Shown here one piece after another: positions 25,564-35,680 of a DNA stretch of 64,000 nucleotides. The notes under the pieces are model-generated. The model was not told the origin of the DNA. It searched no databases and worked only from the letters and a program-made list of their open reading frames with translations. Position 1 is the first letter of the stretch, and each line of letters starts with the position of its first letter. This stretch comes from Niastella sp. OAS944 (GTDB taxonomy: Bacteria; Bacteroidota; Bacteroidia; Chitinophagales; Chitinophagaceae), in contig JANUBW010000002.1 of assembly GCA_024809215.1 (NCBI GenBank), forward strand, positions 62,001 through 126,000, read 5' to 3'. The position numbers and the translations under genes were made by a program.

Positions 25564-26796
25564 CAAACTTGCTTCAGTCTGTCTTTTTTCCTTAAAAGTG
25601 GCCATAAAAAACAGCAACACTACAGCAGCAAATCCGGCAGGGATCCACCAGAAATTTTGCCATTGTTGTAAGGTAAGGTGTTCAGATGTGCCCAGGAATT
25701 TATTGTACACCGAGCCCGCTATTGGTGCACCTACCAGCATACCCACACCATAAGTAACAAAAATGATTAGGCCCTGCGCCTGTGCACGGATCTGGGGCGT
25801 TGCCCGTTTATCAACGTATATCTGTCCGGTAACAAAGAAAAAGTCATAACAAATACCATGCATTACCACCCCAATGATGATCAAAGAAGTTATTTGGTCG
25901 GGCGCGGCCAGTGCAAACAAAGCATACCGTATGATCCAGGCCAGCATACCAACCGCCAGCATTTTTTTAACACCCAGCCGAATAAAAAAGAAAGGTATCA
26001 GGGTCATGAACACAGTCTCAGACACCTGCCCAAGTATTTGGGTTGAAGCGATCTTTTCGAAACCGGTGGCAGCTAGAAAATGTTGCGTAAAATTATAATA
26101 TGCTGCCAGCGGTATACAAATAAGGAATGAACTAAGCAGGAAGATAAAGAACGAGGGACTGGCAAGTTGTTTAAACGCATCAATGCCAATGATGCTGGCT
26201 GCCGAAACTTTTTTACCCTTGGCCGGTGGCGGCGTATTGGGTAAAGTGAAACTAAACAAACCCAGCAACAGACTGGCGCCGGCCGTCATATATAATTGCA
26301 TACCTGTTTCTTCGGGTTTCACATTTGCTGCAACAAATTTATTCAATACAAAACTGATGATCAAACCGGCAACGATCCAGCCTACAGTACCAAAGACCCT
26401 AATCAAAGGAAATTCCTTTTCCTGGTCGCTCATTTTATGAAAACAAATGGTATTGGCCAGGCTCATGGTTGGCATATAACATAAGTTATAGCCCAGCAGT
26501 AATAAAATAAACAAGGTTGAATTGCCGGTTGCAGAAGGCACAAGGAACATAAACACGGCGCCTAAAATATGCAGTATGCCCAACACTTTTTGGGTAGCAA
26601 AATAGCGGTCGGCAATAAGCCCAACAAAGAACGGGGCAATAATTGCAGCCACAGGGTTCACCGTATAAGGCCAGTGGGTTAATGTACCCATGTTATGACT
26701 GCTCATAAAAACACCAATAGTAGTATACCAGCTACCCCAGATGAAAAACTCCAGGAACATCATTACAGAAAGTTGAGCGCGCAATGCAGCTTTCAT
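25561..26796 (-). CDS. MFS transporter, nucleoside:H+ symporter type
   Basis: 411 residues, about twelve transmembrane helices. The opening LSVMMFLEFFIWGSWYTTIGVFM is the hallmark of the NupG/XapB-like nucleoside:proton symporter branch, as are YNLCYMPTMSLANTICFHKM and GICYDFFFVTGQIYVDKRATPQIRAQAQGL. In Bacteroidota this branch is often found beside Gfo/Idh/MocA oxidoreductases, as here, and may carry sugars or inositols rather than nucleosides. It is divergent from the MarR gene with a 219-nt gap. The repeat after its stop separates it from the oxidoreductase gene. Confidence 0.88.
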   Translation of the reverse strand: MKAALRAQLSVMMFLEFFIWGSWYTTIGVFMSSHNMGTLTHWPYTVNPVAAIIAPFFVGLIADRYFATQKVLGILHILGAVFMFLVPSATGNSTLFILLLLGYNLCYMPTMSLANTICFHKMSDQEKEFPLIRVFGTVGWIVAGLIISFVLNKFVAANVKPEETGMQLYMTAGASLLLGLFSFTLPNTPPPAKGKKVSAASIIGIDAFKQLASPSFFIFLLSSFLICIPLAAYYNFTQHFLAATGFEKIASTQILGQVSETVFMTLIPFFFIRLGVKKMLAVGMLAWIIRYALFALAAPDQITSLIIIGVVMHGICYDFFFVTGQIYVDKRATPQIRAQAQGLIIFVTYGVGMLVGAPIAGSVYNKFLGTSEHLTLQQWQNFWWIPAGFAAVVLLFFMATFKEKRQTEASL

Positions 26797-26965
26797 ATTT
26801 GCAGGTTGATTTTTTGAGGGAACCGTTCGGTTTTCGCTTTAAAGATATTGTTTCCGCTTATTTCGAACACATTAAAGATTGATAAATACCTGTATTGTGT
26901 GCGACGCATGGAAATTACAACAAAAAAGGTTTAGCCCGCTCAATGAATGCCGGCCCGATTTATAT

Positions 26966-26995
26966 TTTGAAATAAGAGCAGTATTTGTACATTTG
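26966..26995 (+). promoter_or_regulatory. Promoter of the marR-hut operon
   Basis: TTTG (26966-26969), an 18-nt spacer and TACATTTG (26988-26995) give a full match to the Bacteroidota consensus. The start codon is 20 nt downstream. Confidence 0.8.
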
Positions 26996-27010
26996 TATAA
27001 GTACTTATAC
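26995..27010. promoter_or_regulatory. Candidate MarR operator on the hut promoter
   Basis: GTATAAGTACTTATAC is a perfect 16-bp palindrome. It begins at the last base of the -7 box and covers the expected transcription start, 5 nt before the marR ATG. Size, symmetry and position fit an autoregulatory MarR site. Binding itself is inference. Confidence 0.7.
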
Positions 27011-27015
27011 AATTT

Positions 27016-27504
27016 ATGAGCTTCTATGAATCGCTTGGATTTTTGGTTTTTGGCAGCCGTTTACGCCGGTTGAGCGAAGCATTTCTTTCCGATGTGAACC
27101 AGATCTACGCCTCGCACGATCTGCAGTTCGATGCAGCCTGGTTTCCGGTGTTTTATATTCTTGCCAGGCAGGAAACGGTTTCTATTAGAGATATTTCCGA
27201 CGAACTGGCAATTTCGCACTCAGCCGTAAGCCAGCTGGTAAGCAGTCTGCAACAAAAAGGCCTTATAAAGACCAGTACCGCTAACGACGACGCCCGCAAA
27301 AAAGTAGTGGCGTTCACCACCAAAGGCAAAAAACTGCAACAACAGGTACAACCTGTATGGGATGCCCTGCAGCAGGCTATGGAAGCGTTGGTGCAGGAAG
27401 GCAAACACAGCAAGACCATTTTAACCGCTATTGGCGAAATTGAACAGGGTTTACAAAACGAATCAGTCTTTAACCGGGTGCAAGCCATTTTGCCCCATAA
27501 GTAA
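27016..27504 (+). CDS. MarR-family regulator, probable regulator of histidine use
   Basis: 162 residues. It has the winged-helix layout of MarR: helix, then SIRDISDELAISHSAVSQLVSSLQQKGLIKTSTANDDARKKVVAFTTKGKKL (about 56-107), where the DxR wing (DDARKKV) is intact, and a C-terminal dimer helix. It stands five bases upstream of hutH and shares its promoter, so control of histidine breakdown is likely. Proteobacteria and Bacilli use HutC (GntR) or HutP instead. Effector candidates are urocanate or histidine (inference). Confidence 0.9.
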   Translation: MSFYESLGFLVFGSRLRRLSEAFLSDVNQIYASHDLQFDAAWFPVFYILARQETVSIRDISDELAISHSAVSQLVSSLQQKGLIKTSTANDDARKKVVAFTTKGKKLQQQVQPVWDALQQAMEALVQEGKHSKTILTAIGEIEQGLQNESVFNRVQAILPHK

Positions 27505-27509
27505 ATAGT

Positions 27510-29072
27510 ATGGAACAGGATTTTAATTACGGTATCGATCATTTAACCATTGGCGCCGCATTGGCCATTGCCGCCGGAAAGCAAAAAGGTGTGTTGAACA
27601 AGGAAGCCATTGCCAACATTCAAAAAAGCCAGCAGCATGTGCAGGAAATTGTAGAGAACAACCGCACCGTATATGGCATCAATACCGGTTTTGGCGTACT
27701 GGCCAACAAACCGGTTTCGGAAGAAGATACACGCATTTTACAACATAAGATATTACAAAGCCATAGCGTGGGCGTGGGCGAACCTGTTAGTACAGAGATC
27801 GCCAAACTAATGCTTATCACCAAGGTACATGCCCTGGCACGTGGTTACTCAGGTGCACAACTCACCACCCTGCAAAGAATACTATGGCATATTGAAGAAG
27901 ATGTAATTCCGGTGGTTCCCGAAAAGGGTAGTGTAGGCGCATCGGGCGATCTGGCCCCATTGGCGCATTTATGTTTGCCACTGATAGGGTTGGGCGAAGT
28001 ATTTTACAAAGGGGTAAGATATAGATCGCAGGAAATTTTACAACGCTTCAACCTGCCGCCAATTCAGTTAGGTCCCAAAGAAGGGCTCGCCTTAATAAAC
28101 GGAACACAATTCATACTGGCACATGCGGTAAAGGCTGTGCAACGAATGCATTATAGTTTAGAAGCTGCAGATATCATTGGCGCCATGAGCCTCGAGGCCC
28201 TCACGGGTACCAAGGCCCCCTTTGATGAACGTTTACACCGCTTACGACCATTTGCCGGTAACGAATTAGTAGCCCAACGCCTGCGCCTGATCTTACACCA
28301 AAGCGAGATCATGCAAAGCCATGTTGATTGCGGTCGCGTGCAGGACCCCTATAGTTTACGTTGTATGCCGCAGGTGCATGGCGCCAGCCGTAATGCCTGG
28401 CTGCATTTAAAACAACTAACCGAAATTGAATTAAACTCTGTTACCGACAACCCCATTATCCTAAGCGCCGATGATACCATCAGCGGCGGTAATTTTCATG
28501 GGCAGCCATTGGCCCTGCCGTTAGATTATGCCTGTATTGCTGCAGCGGAAGCAGGTAACATTTCAGACAGGCGTTGTTACCTGTTACTCGAAGGAAAATG
28601 GGGACTGCCCATGTTATTGATGAAAGATGTAGGCCTGAACAGTGGCTTTATGATACCACAATATACTACGGCAGCATTGGTAACGGAGAATAAGACCTTG
28701 TGTTTTCCGGCAAGCGCCGATAGCATTCCCACTTCACTGGGACAGGAAGATCATGTTAGTATGGGCAGTATCAGTGGTCGCAAACTAAACCAGGTGATAG
28801 ACAATCTGGAGTTTATTCTTGCTATTGAACTGCTGAGCGCCTGTCAGGCCATTGAGTTCAGAAGGCCATTAAAAAGCAGTGAGTTACTAGAATCGGCCCA
28901 TGATTATGTGCGGCAGTTTGTAAGTTTTGCCGAAGAGGACCGCATATTTGCCGAGGATATTGATAAAATAAAAAAGCTCATCAGTGATTTTTCGTTTGTA
29001 GAACATTGTAATGAGCTGGCCAACGAGAAAAAGATCAATTTAAATAAGGGTTTTGAGGTGTTTGAAGTGTGA
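27510..29072 (+). CDS. hutH: Histidine ammonia-lyase
   Basis: 520 residues, the normal length. It converts L-histidine to urocanate and ammonia, the first step of histidine degradation. GSVGASGDLAPLAHL (140-154) contains Ala144-Ser145-Gly146, which forms the MIO electrophile. YGINTGFG (55-62), SVTDNPI and QEDHVSMGS are further family motifs. It is cytosolic and the second gene of the marR operon, with urocanase 26 nt downstream. Confidence 0.96.
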   Translation: MEQDFNYGIDHLTIGAALAIAAGKQKGVLNKEAIANIQKSQQHVQEIVENNRTVYGINTGFGVLANKPVSEEDTRILQHKILQSHSVGVGEPVSTEIAKLMLITKVHALARGYSGAQLTTLQRILWHIEEDVIPVVPEKGSVGASGDLAPLAHLCLPLIGLGEVFYKGVRYRSQEILQRFNLPPIQLGPKEGLALINGTQFILAHAVKAVQRMHYSLEAADIIGAMSLEALTGTKAPFDERLHRLRPFAGNELVAQRLRLILHQSEIMQSHVDCGRVQDPYSLRCMPQVHGASRNAWLHLKQLTEIELNSVTDNPIILSADDTISGGNFHGQPLALPLDYACIAAAEAGNISDRRCYLLLEGKWGLPMLLMKDVGLNSGFMIPQYTTAALVTENKTLCFPASADSIPTSLGQEDHVSMGSISGRKLNQVIDNLEFILAIELLSACQAIEFRRPLKSSELLESAHDYVRQFVSFAEEDRIFAEDIDKIKKLISDFSFVEHCNELANEKKINLNKGFEVFEV

Positions 29073-29098
29073 GGGATGAAAATTTTGTAACTTTTTAA

Positions 29099-30790
29099 AT
29101 GAACAGTATGAGCAATACCACAATAAACAAATACGACGCCGCCAAATACAAAACGCCTACCGGCTCACAATTAAACTGCAAAGGCTGGATCCAGGAAGCC
29201 GCACTACGCATGCTGCTGAACAACCTCGATCCTGCTGTGGCAGAACGGCCCGATGACCTCATCGTATATGGCGGCCGTGGTAAAGCTGCCAGGAATTTTG
29301 AAGCGCTCGATATGATCATTCGTTCATTAAAAGACCTTAATGATAATGAAACCCTGCTTATTCAAAGCGGCAAACCTGTAGGTATACTACAAACACATAC
29401 CAATGCGCCACGGATACTTATCTCCAACTCGCAACTCGTTCCTAAATGGGCCACCTGGCAACACTTTGACGAATTGGAAAGAAAAGGCCTCATGATGTAC
29501 GGCCAAATGACCGCCGGCTCATGGATCTATATAGGCAGCCAGGGTATAGTACAAGGTACTTACGAAACCTATGCGGCCGCAGCCAACAAACATTTTGGTG
29601 GTACATTAAAAGGTACTTTAAATGTAACTGCCGGTTTAGGTGGTATGGGTGGCGCCCAGCCATTGGCCATTACCATGAATGAAGGCGTAGCGTTAATAGC
29701 AGAAGTAGAAGAATGGCGAATTGACAAACGCATTGAAACAAAATACCTCGACGTAAAAATAAGAAGTATAGATGCAGCTATAGACAGGGCCATACAGGCA
29801 AAAGAAAACGGAGAAGTACTATCAATAGGTGTGCTTTGCAATGCGGTAGCCCTATTAGAACGCCTGGTTGAAAGAAATATTGTGCCCGATACCTTAACCG
29901 ATCAAACTTCAGCCCACGATCCGTTGATCGGTTACTGGCCGCATGAAATTTCATATGAGCAGGCGAAAATTTTACGTGAGCAAAACCCCGATCTATATAT
30001 TGCCTATGCGTACAACTCCATGTACCGCCACGTACAATTAATGTTAGAATTACAACAAAAAGGCGCCATCACATTCGATTATGGTAATAACATTCGCGCA
30101 AGGGCGCAGGAAAAAGGTTTAACAAACGCTTTTGACTTTCCTGGTTTTGTACCTGCATATATTCGTCCACTGTTTTGCGAGGGAAAAGGACCATTCCGTT
30201 GGGCTGCATTAAGCGGCGATCCAAACGACATTGCCGTAACCGATGAAGTGATAGGCAATATGTTCCCTGAAAATAAATCATTGCAACGCTGGCTGAAATT
30301 AGCCAAAGAAAAAATTGCCTTTCAGGGATTGCCCGCACGTATTTGCTGGCTGGGACAGGGTGAAAGAGAAAAAGCCGGCCTCGCATTTAATGAGCTGGTA
30401 AGAACAGGAAAAGTTAAAGCGCCCATAGTAATTGGCCGCGATCATCTTGATACCGGTTCTGTGGCTTCGCCCAATAGAGAAACAGAATCTATGCTTGATG
30501 GAAGTGATGCAGTAGCCGACTGGCCAATCTTAAATGCATTGGTAAATACAGCCGGCGGTGCCAGTTGGGTAAGTTTGCATCATGGTGGTGGAGTAGGCAT
30601 GGGCTATAGTATACATGCAGGTATGGTGATCGTTGCCGATGGCACAGATGAAGCTGCTGCACGCCTGGCAAGGGTTTTAAGAAATGACCCGGGCATGGGA
30701 GTTATACGACATGCAGATGCGGGGTATGACGTTGCACAGGAAACTTCAAATAAATTTGATCTTGATTTGAAAAAACGGTTTCATAGATAA
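29099..30790 (+). CDS. hutU: Urocanate hydratase (urocanase)
   Basis: 563 residues (a second in-frame Met is three codons in). It converts urocanate to imidazolone propionate with tightly bound NAD+. The family segments [60 protein letters not shown] and [17 protein letters not shown] (NAD-binding glycine motif) are all intact, as are [17 protein letters not shown] and [11 protein letters not shown] with the active-site cysteine region upstream ([12 protein letters not shown]). Third gene of the hut operon. Confidence 0.97.
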   Translation: MNSMSNTTINKYDAAKYKTPTGSQLNCKGWIQEAALRMLLNNLDPAVAERPDDLIVYGGRGKAARNFEALDMIIRSLKDLNDNETLLIQSGKPVGILQTHTNAPRILISNSQLVPKWATWQHFDELERKGLMMYGQMTAGSWIYIGSQGIVQGTYETYAAAANKHFGGTLKGTLNVTAGLGGMGGAQPLAITMNEGVALIAEVEEWRIDKRIETKYLDVKIRSIDAAIDRAIQAKENGEVLSIGVLCNAVALLERLVERNIVPDTLTDQTSAHDPLIGYWPHEISYEQAKILREQNPDLYIAYAYNSMYRHVQLMLELQQKGAITFDYGNNIRARAQEKGLTNAFDFPGFVPAYIRPLFCEGKGPFRWAALSGDPNDIAVTDEVIGNMFPENKSLQRWLKLAKEKIAFQGLPARICWLGQGEREKAGLAFNELVRTGKVKAPIVIGRDHLDTGSVASPNRETESMLDGSDAVADWPILNALVNTAGGASWVSLHHGGGVGMGYSIHAGMVIVADGTDEAAARLARVLRNDPGMGVIRHADAGYDVAQETSNKFDLDLKKRFHR

Positions 30791-30922
30791 ATTTTTTTTT
30801 CTATTTTGTTGCGTGATACCACCGACCCCCGGAAAAAAATGGTATTTATACGATGACAAAATATCTTTCAATTCTGTACGTTGTAGCAGTATGAAGATTA
30901 ACATGTATGAAAAATCCGAATT

Positions 30923-31501
30923 ATGAAAACAACCATTTCCTTGCTTTTTTTTGCTTTAATAGCTAGCGCCACTTTTGCCCAAGCCAAGTTAAGCCTGAAA
31001 ATTATTCAAAATGGTGCCGCTGTTACTCCTATGAACGGAGAGTATGAATTAAAGAAAGCCCCCTTTGCTGTAGAATTCACCTTTGACGCAAATGCCTATG
31101 ATGGTGTTTTCGTTAATGCCGATTTTATCGACAACGTATACAAGATCGGCGACAAAGCCCCGTTACCCGACCTGCAAGACATTCCTTTCAAAATTGCCAA
31201 AGAAGACAATTTCAATCCTAACAAACAGATAGCTGTTGCCGGTGACAGCTGGGCGTTTTGGTTTTATAACAAAGCCAATAACGAATGGCGCTTCGACAGA
31301 GATATCAAAACAGTGGACGCTAATACAGTGACCGCTATCAGAACTATTGAGCAGGTGTATTTCCCTGTTAAAGAAAAAATAGTGAAGATGTCAGAGGTTA
31401 ATGAACCAATGTATTTATTTTTCCTGGTTACTAACCCTTACAACCAACGTGGTGTAGTACGTGAGCAGTATCGCCAACGGATGAAACTGAACTTCAAATA
31501 A
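30923..31501 (+). CDS. Secreted protein of unknown function
   Basis: 192 residues. A signal peptide (about 1-19, ending ATFAQA) is followed by a globular beta-rich domain with SLKIIQNGAAVTPMNGEYELKKAPFAVEFTFDANAYDGVFVNADF and DSWAFWFYNKANNEWRFDRDIKTVDANTVTAIRTIEQVYFPVKE. I do not recognise the family. It sits between hutU and the trehalose gene and has its own terminator; nothing ties it functionally to either. Confidence 0.78.
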   Translation: MKTTISLLFFALIASATFAQAKLSLKIIQNGAAVTPMNGEYELKKAPFAVEFTFDANAYDGVFVNADFIDNVYKIGDKAPLPDLQDIPFKIAKEDNFNPNKQIAVAGDSWAFWFYNKANNEWRFDRDIKTVDANTVTAIRTIEQVYFPVKEKIVKMSEVNEPMYLFFLVTNPYNQRGVVREQYRQRMKLNFK

Positions 31502-31523
31502 GGCAAGGAGAACATACAACATT

Positions 31524-31566
31524 AAAGGGAGATAAGGGTTGAACCTTTGTCTCCTTTTTCTTTTTT
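31524..31566 (+). terminator. Terminator after the secreted protein
   Basis: AAAGGGAGATAAGG-type left arm and CCTTTGTCTCCTTT right arm pair with one bulge, and TTCTTTTTT follows. Confidence 0.8.
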
Positions 31567-31600
31567 AAACACGCCGTAACAAATAACTACGCTTTTGGTT

Positions 31601-31619
31601 CTTTAATGCCACATTAAAG
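31601..31619. promoter_or_regulatory. Small inverted repeat upstream of the trehalose gene
   Basis: CTTTAATG (31601-31608) and CATTAAAG (31612-31619) are exact complements with a 3-nt spacer. A direct copy of CCACATTA follows. A possible operator about 150 nt before the start codon; this is speculative. Confidence 0.25.
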
Positions 31620-31769
31620 CCACATTACAATTCCTTTAAAATAACCCACTTAGCCCGCAATCGTACCCAGTTGGCACTATAATTTCTACAATATTTAACC
31701 TAGCCAACTCACGCCTGTAGTGCTGCTGCACTCAAGAGGCTATTTCTTAACTGGTTTACTGTAATTTCT

Positions 31770-34007
31770 ATGGGACGATTGATAATTATATCTAACAGGC
31801 TACCTTTTTCTATTGACCATGAGGGAGATCAGCTTTCACTCCGGCAAAGCTCCGGCGGACTGGTGTCTGCAATAAAAAGTTATTTTGAAAGCGATAGCTC
31901 TACAAACAGGGGTTTTACTGAAAAGCTGTGGCTTGGTGTGGCAGATTTTCCCCAAAACGAATGGACAATAGTTAATGAGAAATTAGAGGGAAGAGACTTC
32001 CAGATCATTCCTTTATTCTTAAATAAACTGGTATACAAGGACTACTATAACGGATTTTCTAATTCGGTATTGTGGCCATTGTTCCATTATTTTCCCAATT
32101 TGGTTGACTACCAGGCGCACTACTACGATGCCTATGTAAGAGTGAACAGGTCTTTTGCCGATAAATTAATTCCATTATTAAGACCAGACGACACCATTTG
32201 GATACACGATTACCAATTGATGATGTTGCCCGAAATGCTGCGTACAGCCAGGCCCGATATTACCGTTGGTTTCTTCTTACATATTCCATTCCCATCGTAT
32301 GAATTGTTTAGAACACTACCTGCAGAATGGAAATCATCGTTATTAAGTGGTGTACTGGGCAGCGACCTTATAGGCTTTCACACGCACGACTATGCGCAAC
32401 ACTTTTTGCAATCGGTAAAAATGATCCTGGGTGTTGATAGTAATTTTCATAACATTCAGTACCAGGACCGGCTTATAAAAGCCGATCTGTTTCCGATAAG
32501 TATCGATTATAAAAAATTCAATAAAGCATGTGACGATCCCGAAACAAAACAATACTGGACCGAGATCAGAAAAAACTTCGAAGGAAAGAAGATCATTTTT
32601 TCGGTTGACAGATTAGATTATACTAAGGGATTAATGGACCGTTTACATGCATTTGAACATTTCCTCGATCAATTTCCTGAGTGGCGCGAAAAAGTAGTTT
32701 TCATTTTGAATATTGTGCCTTCGCGCGATGATATTCAGGCTTACACCGAAAGAAAACAACAGATAGAACAAAAGATAGGGACCATTAATGGAAAGGTGTC
32801 AACCATTACCTGGCAGCCGATCATATACCGATACACCCATCTGCCGTTCAATGAACTGGCCGCATTATACAAAGCCGCCGATGTAGCATTGATAACACCA
32901 TTACGCGATGGAATGAACCTGGTGGCAAAAGAGTATGTGGCAAGTTGTTCGGCACGAAAAGGCGTTTTGATCCTAAGTGAACTTGCCGGCGCCGCCAACG
33001 AGCTCAATGAAGCACTGCTGGTAAACCCAACAGACACGAATGAAGTATCGCGGGCAATAAACCGGGCATTAACAATGCCCGTTGAAGAACAACAACACCG
33101 CATGATCTTAATGCAACAGCGGTTATCAGATTATGACGTTATTAAATGGGTAAGTGATTTTCTCGATCAACTGTCGAACGTAAAACTGGAACAGGAAAAA
33201 CAACAGGTAAAAGTGCTGGATGAAAAAACCAGCTCGCAAATTCATTTGCATTACCAAATGGCCAAAAGCCGTTGTTTGCTGCTCGACTACGATGGCACCC
33301 TTGTTCCTTATGCGAAACTACCTAAAGATGCCACACCCAATGAAGAGCTGCGGGCGTTGTTGACCGGTTTAACAGCCGATCCCAAAAACAATGTAGTTAT
33401 CATCAGCGGGCGCGAGGCACGCACTTTAGAAACCTGGCTGGGCGATCTGCCACTGATGCTGGTAGCAGAACATGGCGCCAGCTTTAAACCAAAGAACGAC
33501 CAGTGGCAACAGACTGTATCTATTCCTGATCAATGGAAGAACGAGATCCGTCCTATAATGCAGCTGTTTGTTACACACTGTGTGGGTTCATTCATAGAAG
33601 AAAAAACCAATACGCTGGCATGGCATTACCGCAATACGCACCCCGACCTGGGTTTTACCCGCTCGCGCGAACTCATCAACAACCTTTCGCAGCTTTTACA
33701 AAATACCATGCTGCAGGTGGTAGATGGGAATAAGGTGGTGGAAGTGCGCATGTCGGGTTTTGATAAAGGCATTATGGCCCTTAAAATAGTGAACGATCTG
33801 CAACCAGATTTTGTACTATGCATGGGCGATGATACAACCGATGAAGATATGTTCAAGGCATTGGGCGAACGGGCCTATAGTATTAAAGTTAGCAATGGGC
33901 CTACTGCCGCGCAATACACCGTGTTTTCGCAAATAAAAGTATTGCAATTATTGAAAAAGCTAATGTTACCGCTGGTTAATAAACAACAGTACGCAAAAAC
34001 ATCATAA
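31770..34007 (+). CDS. Bifunctional trehalose-6-phosphate synthase/phosphatase
   Basis: 745 residues. The GT20 synthase domain (about 1-470) carries SSGGLVSAI (28-36), IHDYQLMMLP (145-154), HIPFPSYELFRTLP, the VDRLDYTKG loop (279-287) and LRDGMNLVAKEYV (378-390). The HAD phosphatase domain (about 497-745) carries the nucleophile motif DYDGT (Asp506, Asp508), SGREARTL and MGDDTTDEDMF. Together they make trehalose from UDP-glucose and glucose-6-phosphate. This fusion is common in Bacteroidota and eukaryotes, whereas proteobacteria have separate otsA and otsB. The position inside the hut cluster has no evident metabolic reason. Confidence 0.95.
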   Translation: MGRLIIISNRLPFSIDHEGDQLSLRQSSGGLVSAIKSYFESDSSTNRGFTEKLWLGVADFPQNEWTIVNEKLEGRDFQIIPLFLNKLVYKDYYNGFSNSVLWPLFHYFPNLVDYQAHYYDAYVRVNRSFADKLIPLLRPDDTIWIHDYQLMMLPEMLRTARPDITVGFFLHIPFPSYELFRTLPAEWKSSLLSGVLGSDLIGFHTHDYAQHFLQSVKMILGVDSNFHNIQYQDRLIKADLFPISIDYKKFNKACDDPETKQYWTEIRKNFEGKKIIFSVDRLDYTKGLMDRLHAFEHFLDQFPEWREKVVFILNIVPSRDDIQAYTERKQQIEQKIGTINGKVSTITWQPIIYRYTHLPFNELAALYKAADVALITPLRDGMNLVAKEYVASCSARKGVLILSELAGAANELNEALLVNPTDTNEVSRAINRALTMPVEEQQHRMILMQQRLSDYDVIKWVSDFLDQLSNVKLEQEKQQVKVLDEKTSSQIHLHYQMAKSRCLLLDYDGTLVPYAKLPKDATPNEELRALLTGLTADPKNNVVIISGREARTLETWLGDLPLMLVAEHGASFKPKNDQWQQTVSIPDQWKNEIRPIMQLFVTHCVGSFIEEKTNTLAWHYRNTHPDLGFTRSRELINNLSQLLQNTMLQVVDGNKVVEVRMSGFDKGIMALKIVNDLQPDFVLCMGDDTTDEDMFKALGERAYSIKVSNGPTAAQYTVFSQIKVLQLLKKLMLPLVNKQQYAKTS

Positions 34008-34032
34008 AGATAAAATGTCCGACGGTGAAAGG

Positions 34033-34080
34033 AGTCCGGAAGAAGCGCACTACCGTGTTGTTTCTTCCGGACTTTATTTT
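34033..34080 (+). terminator. Strong terminator after the trehalose gene
   Basis: AGTCCGGAAGAA (34033-34044) pairs perfectly with TTCTTCCGGACT (34062-34073), and TTATTTTATT follows. Confidence 0.88.
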
Positions 34081-34124
34081 ATTAGCGCTATTCGCTGCTT
34101 TTCAAATTACAGTATCTTCACTTT

Positions 34125-35372
34125 ATGTCCGCATTACTGCTCACCAATATCAAACAACTCGTTAACGTACGGCGCCAATGGTCTGTACTAAGAGGAAAAG
34201 AACTGGCCGAACTCCCATGTATAAGCAACGCATTTTTATTGATTGAAGATGACACCATAGTCGACTACGGGCCTATGGAGCAACTGGCATCAACAGATAT
34301 TGCATTACCAGCCAATGTAATTGATGCTACCGGCAAACTGGTATTACCAACCTGGTGCGATAGCCATACCCATATAGTATTTGCAGCCAGTCGCGAAAAC
34401 GAGTTCATTGATAAATTAAAAGGGCTTAGCTATGCCGAGATCGCTGCAAAAGGTGGGGGCATTTTGAATTCGGCCCGTAAACTAAACGAGGCTTCGGAAG
34501 ATGAACTGTTCAATATGGCCTGGGAACGTTTAACGGCATTGAGCAAACTGGGCACCGGCGCCATAGAGATAAAGAGTGGTTATGGATTAACCGTAGCAGG
34601 CGAATTGAAAATGCTGCGGGTAATAAAAAAGCTGCGCGAAAGATCGGGCATAACTATAAAAGCCACTTTTTTAGGCGCCCATACTTACCCGGTGGAATAT
34701 AAAGACAACCACCAGGGCTATATAGATCTTATTATTAAGGAAATGTTACCGGTTATTGCCCGCGAAAAACTGGCCGACTATATAGATGTATTTTGTGAAA
34801 CAGGTTTCTTTTCACAAGCTGAAACAGAAACCATTTGTAAGGCCGGTATGCAGGTTGGGTTGAAACCAAAGATCCATGCCAACCAGCTAAATTTATCGGG
34901 TGGGGTACAGGCTGGTGTCGCTTTAGGCGCTGTTAGCGTTGATCATTTGGAAACCATGGATGAAGCGGCAATAAAAATGCTGGCCGGCTCATCGACTATT
35001 GGCACCCTGCTACCAACTGCAGCCTTCTTTTTACGGATGCCGTTTCAACCGGCGCGCGCCCTCATAGATGCAGACTGCGCCATTGCACTGGCCTCAGACT
35101 TCAACCCCGGTTCTTCGCCAAGTGGTAATATGAACCTGGTAGTGAACATGAGTTGTATTCAAATGAAAATGTTACCCGAAGAAGCCATCAATGCCGCCAC
35201 GCTCAATGGGGCCTGGGCCATGGAATGCGCCAATGAACTGGGCAGTATTTCCATTGGTAAAAAGGCTAATATCATCATCACCCAACCAGTGCCGTCATTG
35301 GCGTATTTGCCGTATTCGTTTGGGTCGAATTTAATTGAACGCGTTATGATAAAAGGAGAGTGGGTTGTATGA
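34125..35372 (+). CDS. hutI: Imidazolonepropionase
   Basis: 415 residues. It hydrolyses imidazolone propionate to N-formimino-glutamate, the third step of histidine degradation. An amidohydrolase with metal ligands H81-x-H83 in WCDSHTHIVFAASREN, later KIHANQLNLSGG and the DFNPGSSPSG segment near residue 325. SGYGLT and FLGAHTYPVEY are also typical. It lies 3.3 kb from hutU and after a strong terminator, so it needs its own promoter. A gttgacgag repeat begins 5 nt after its stop. Confidence 0.96.
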   Translation: MSALLLTNIKQLVNVRRQWSVLRGKELAELPCISNAFLLIEDDTIVDYGPMEQLASTDIALPANVIDATGKLVLPTWCDSHTHIVFAASRENEFIDKLKGLSYAEIAAKGGGILNSARKLNEASEDELFNMAWERLTALSKLGTGAIEIKSGYGLTVAGELKMLRVIKKLRERSGITIKATFLGAHTYPVEYKDNHQGYIDLIIKEMLPVIAREKLADYIDVFCETGFFSQAETETICKAGMQVGLKPKIHANQLNLSGGVQAGVALGAVSVDHLETMDEAAIKMLAGSSTIGTLLPTAAFFLRMPFQPARALIDADCAIALASDFNPGSSPSGNMNLVVNMSCIQMKMLPEEAINAATLNGAWAMECANELGSISIGKKANIIITQPVPSLAYLPYSFGSNLIERVMIKGEWVV

Positions 35373-35377
35373 AAAAA

Positions 35378-35403
35378 GTTAACAAGTTGACGAGTTAACG
35401 AGG
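35378..35403. repeat. Short degenerate repeat, gttgacgag family
   Basis: gttaacaagttgacgag then ttaacgaggg, close to the words at 8240 and 23301. No right arm is visible. Confidence 0.7.
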
Positions 35404-35408
35404 GGGAT

Positions 35409-35661
35409 AGCGAGGCCATAAGTTTCAGGCTTCATTGCCGATTGACGATTGCCGATTGCCGACAAGAGCGTGAGCCTAGAAATTAAGCGACTCTTTCACG
35501 TTTCACGTTTTACGTTTCACGTTTTACGTTTCACGACAGCGAGGCCATAAGTTTCGAACACCATTGCCGATTGACGATTGCCGATTGCCGACAATAGCGA
35601 GCTTCGAATTTAGGAAGTCCTTTCACGTTTGCCGTTTCACGTTTCACGATTGCCGATTGCC
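35409..35661. repeat. Tandem duplicated degenerate repeat, attgccg and tttcacg families
   Basis: A unit of about 129 bp occurs twice (35409-35537 and 35538-35661). Each starts with agcgaggccataagtttc, continues with attgccgattgacgattg words, a variable core (agcgtgagcc or agcgagcttcg) and then tttcacgtttcacg words. The two copies differ in cores and word numbers. This stretch fills the 308-nt gap before the Gcr-type gene. Confidence 0.85.
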
Positions 35662-35680
35662 TTAAACAAGCAACAAATTA

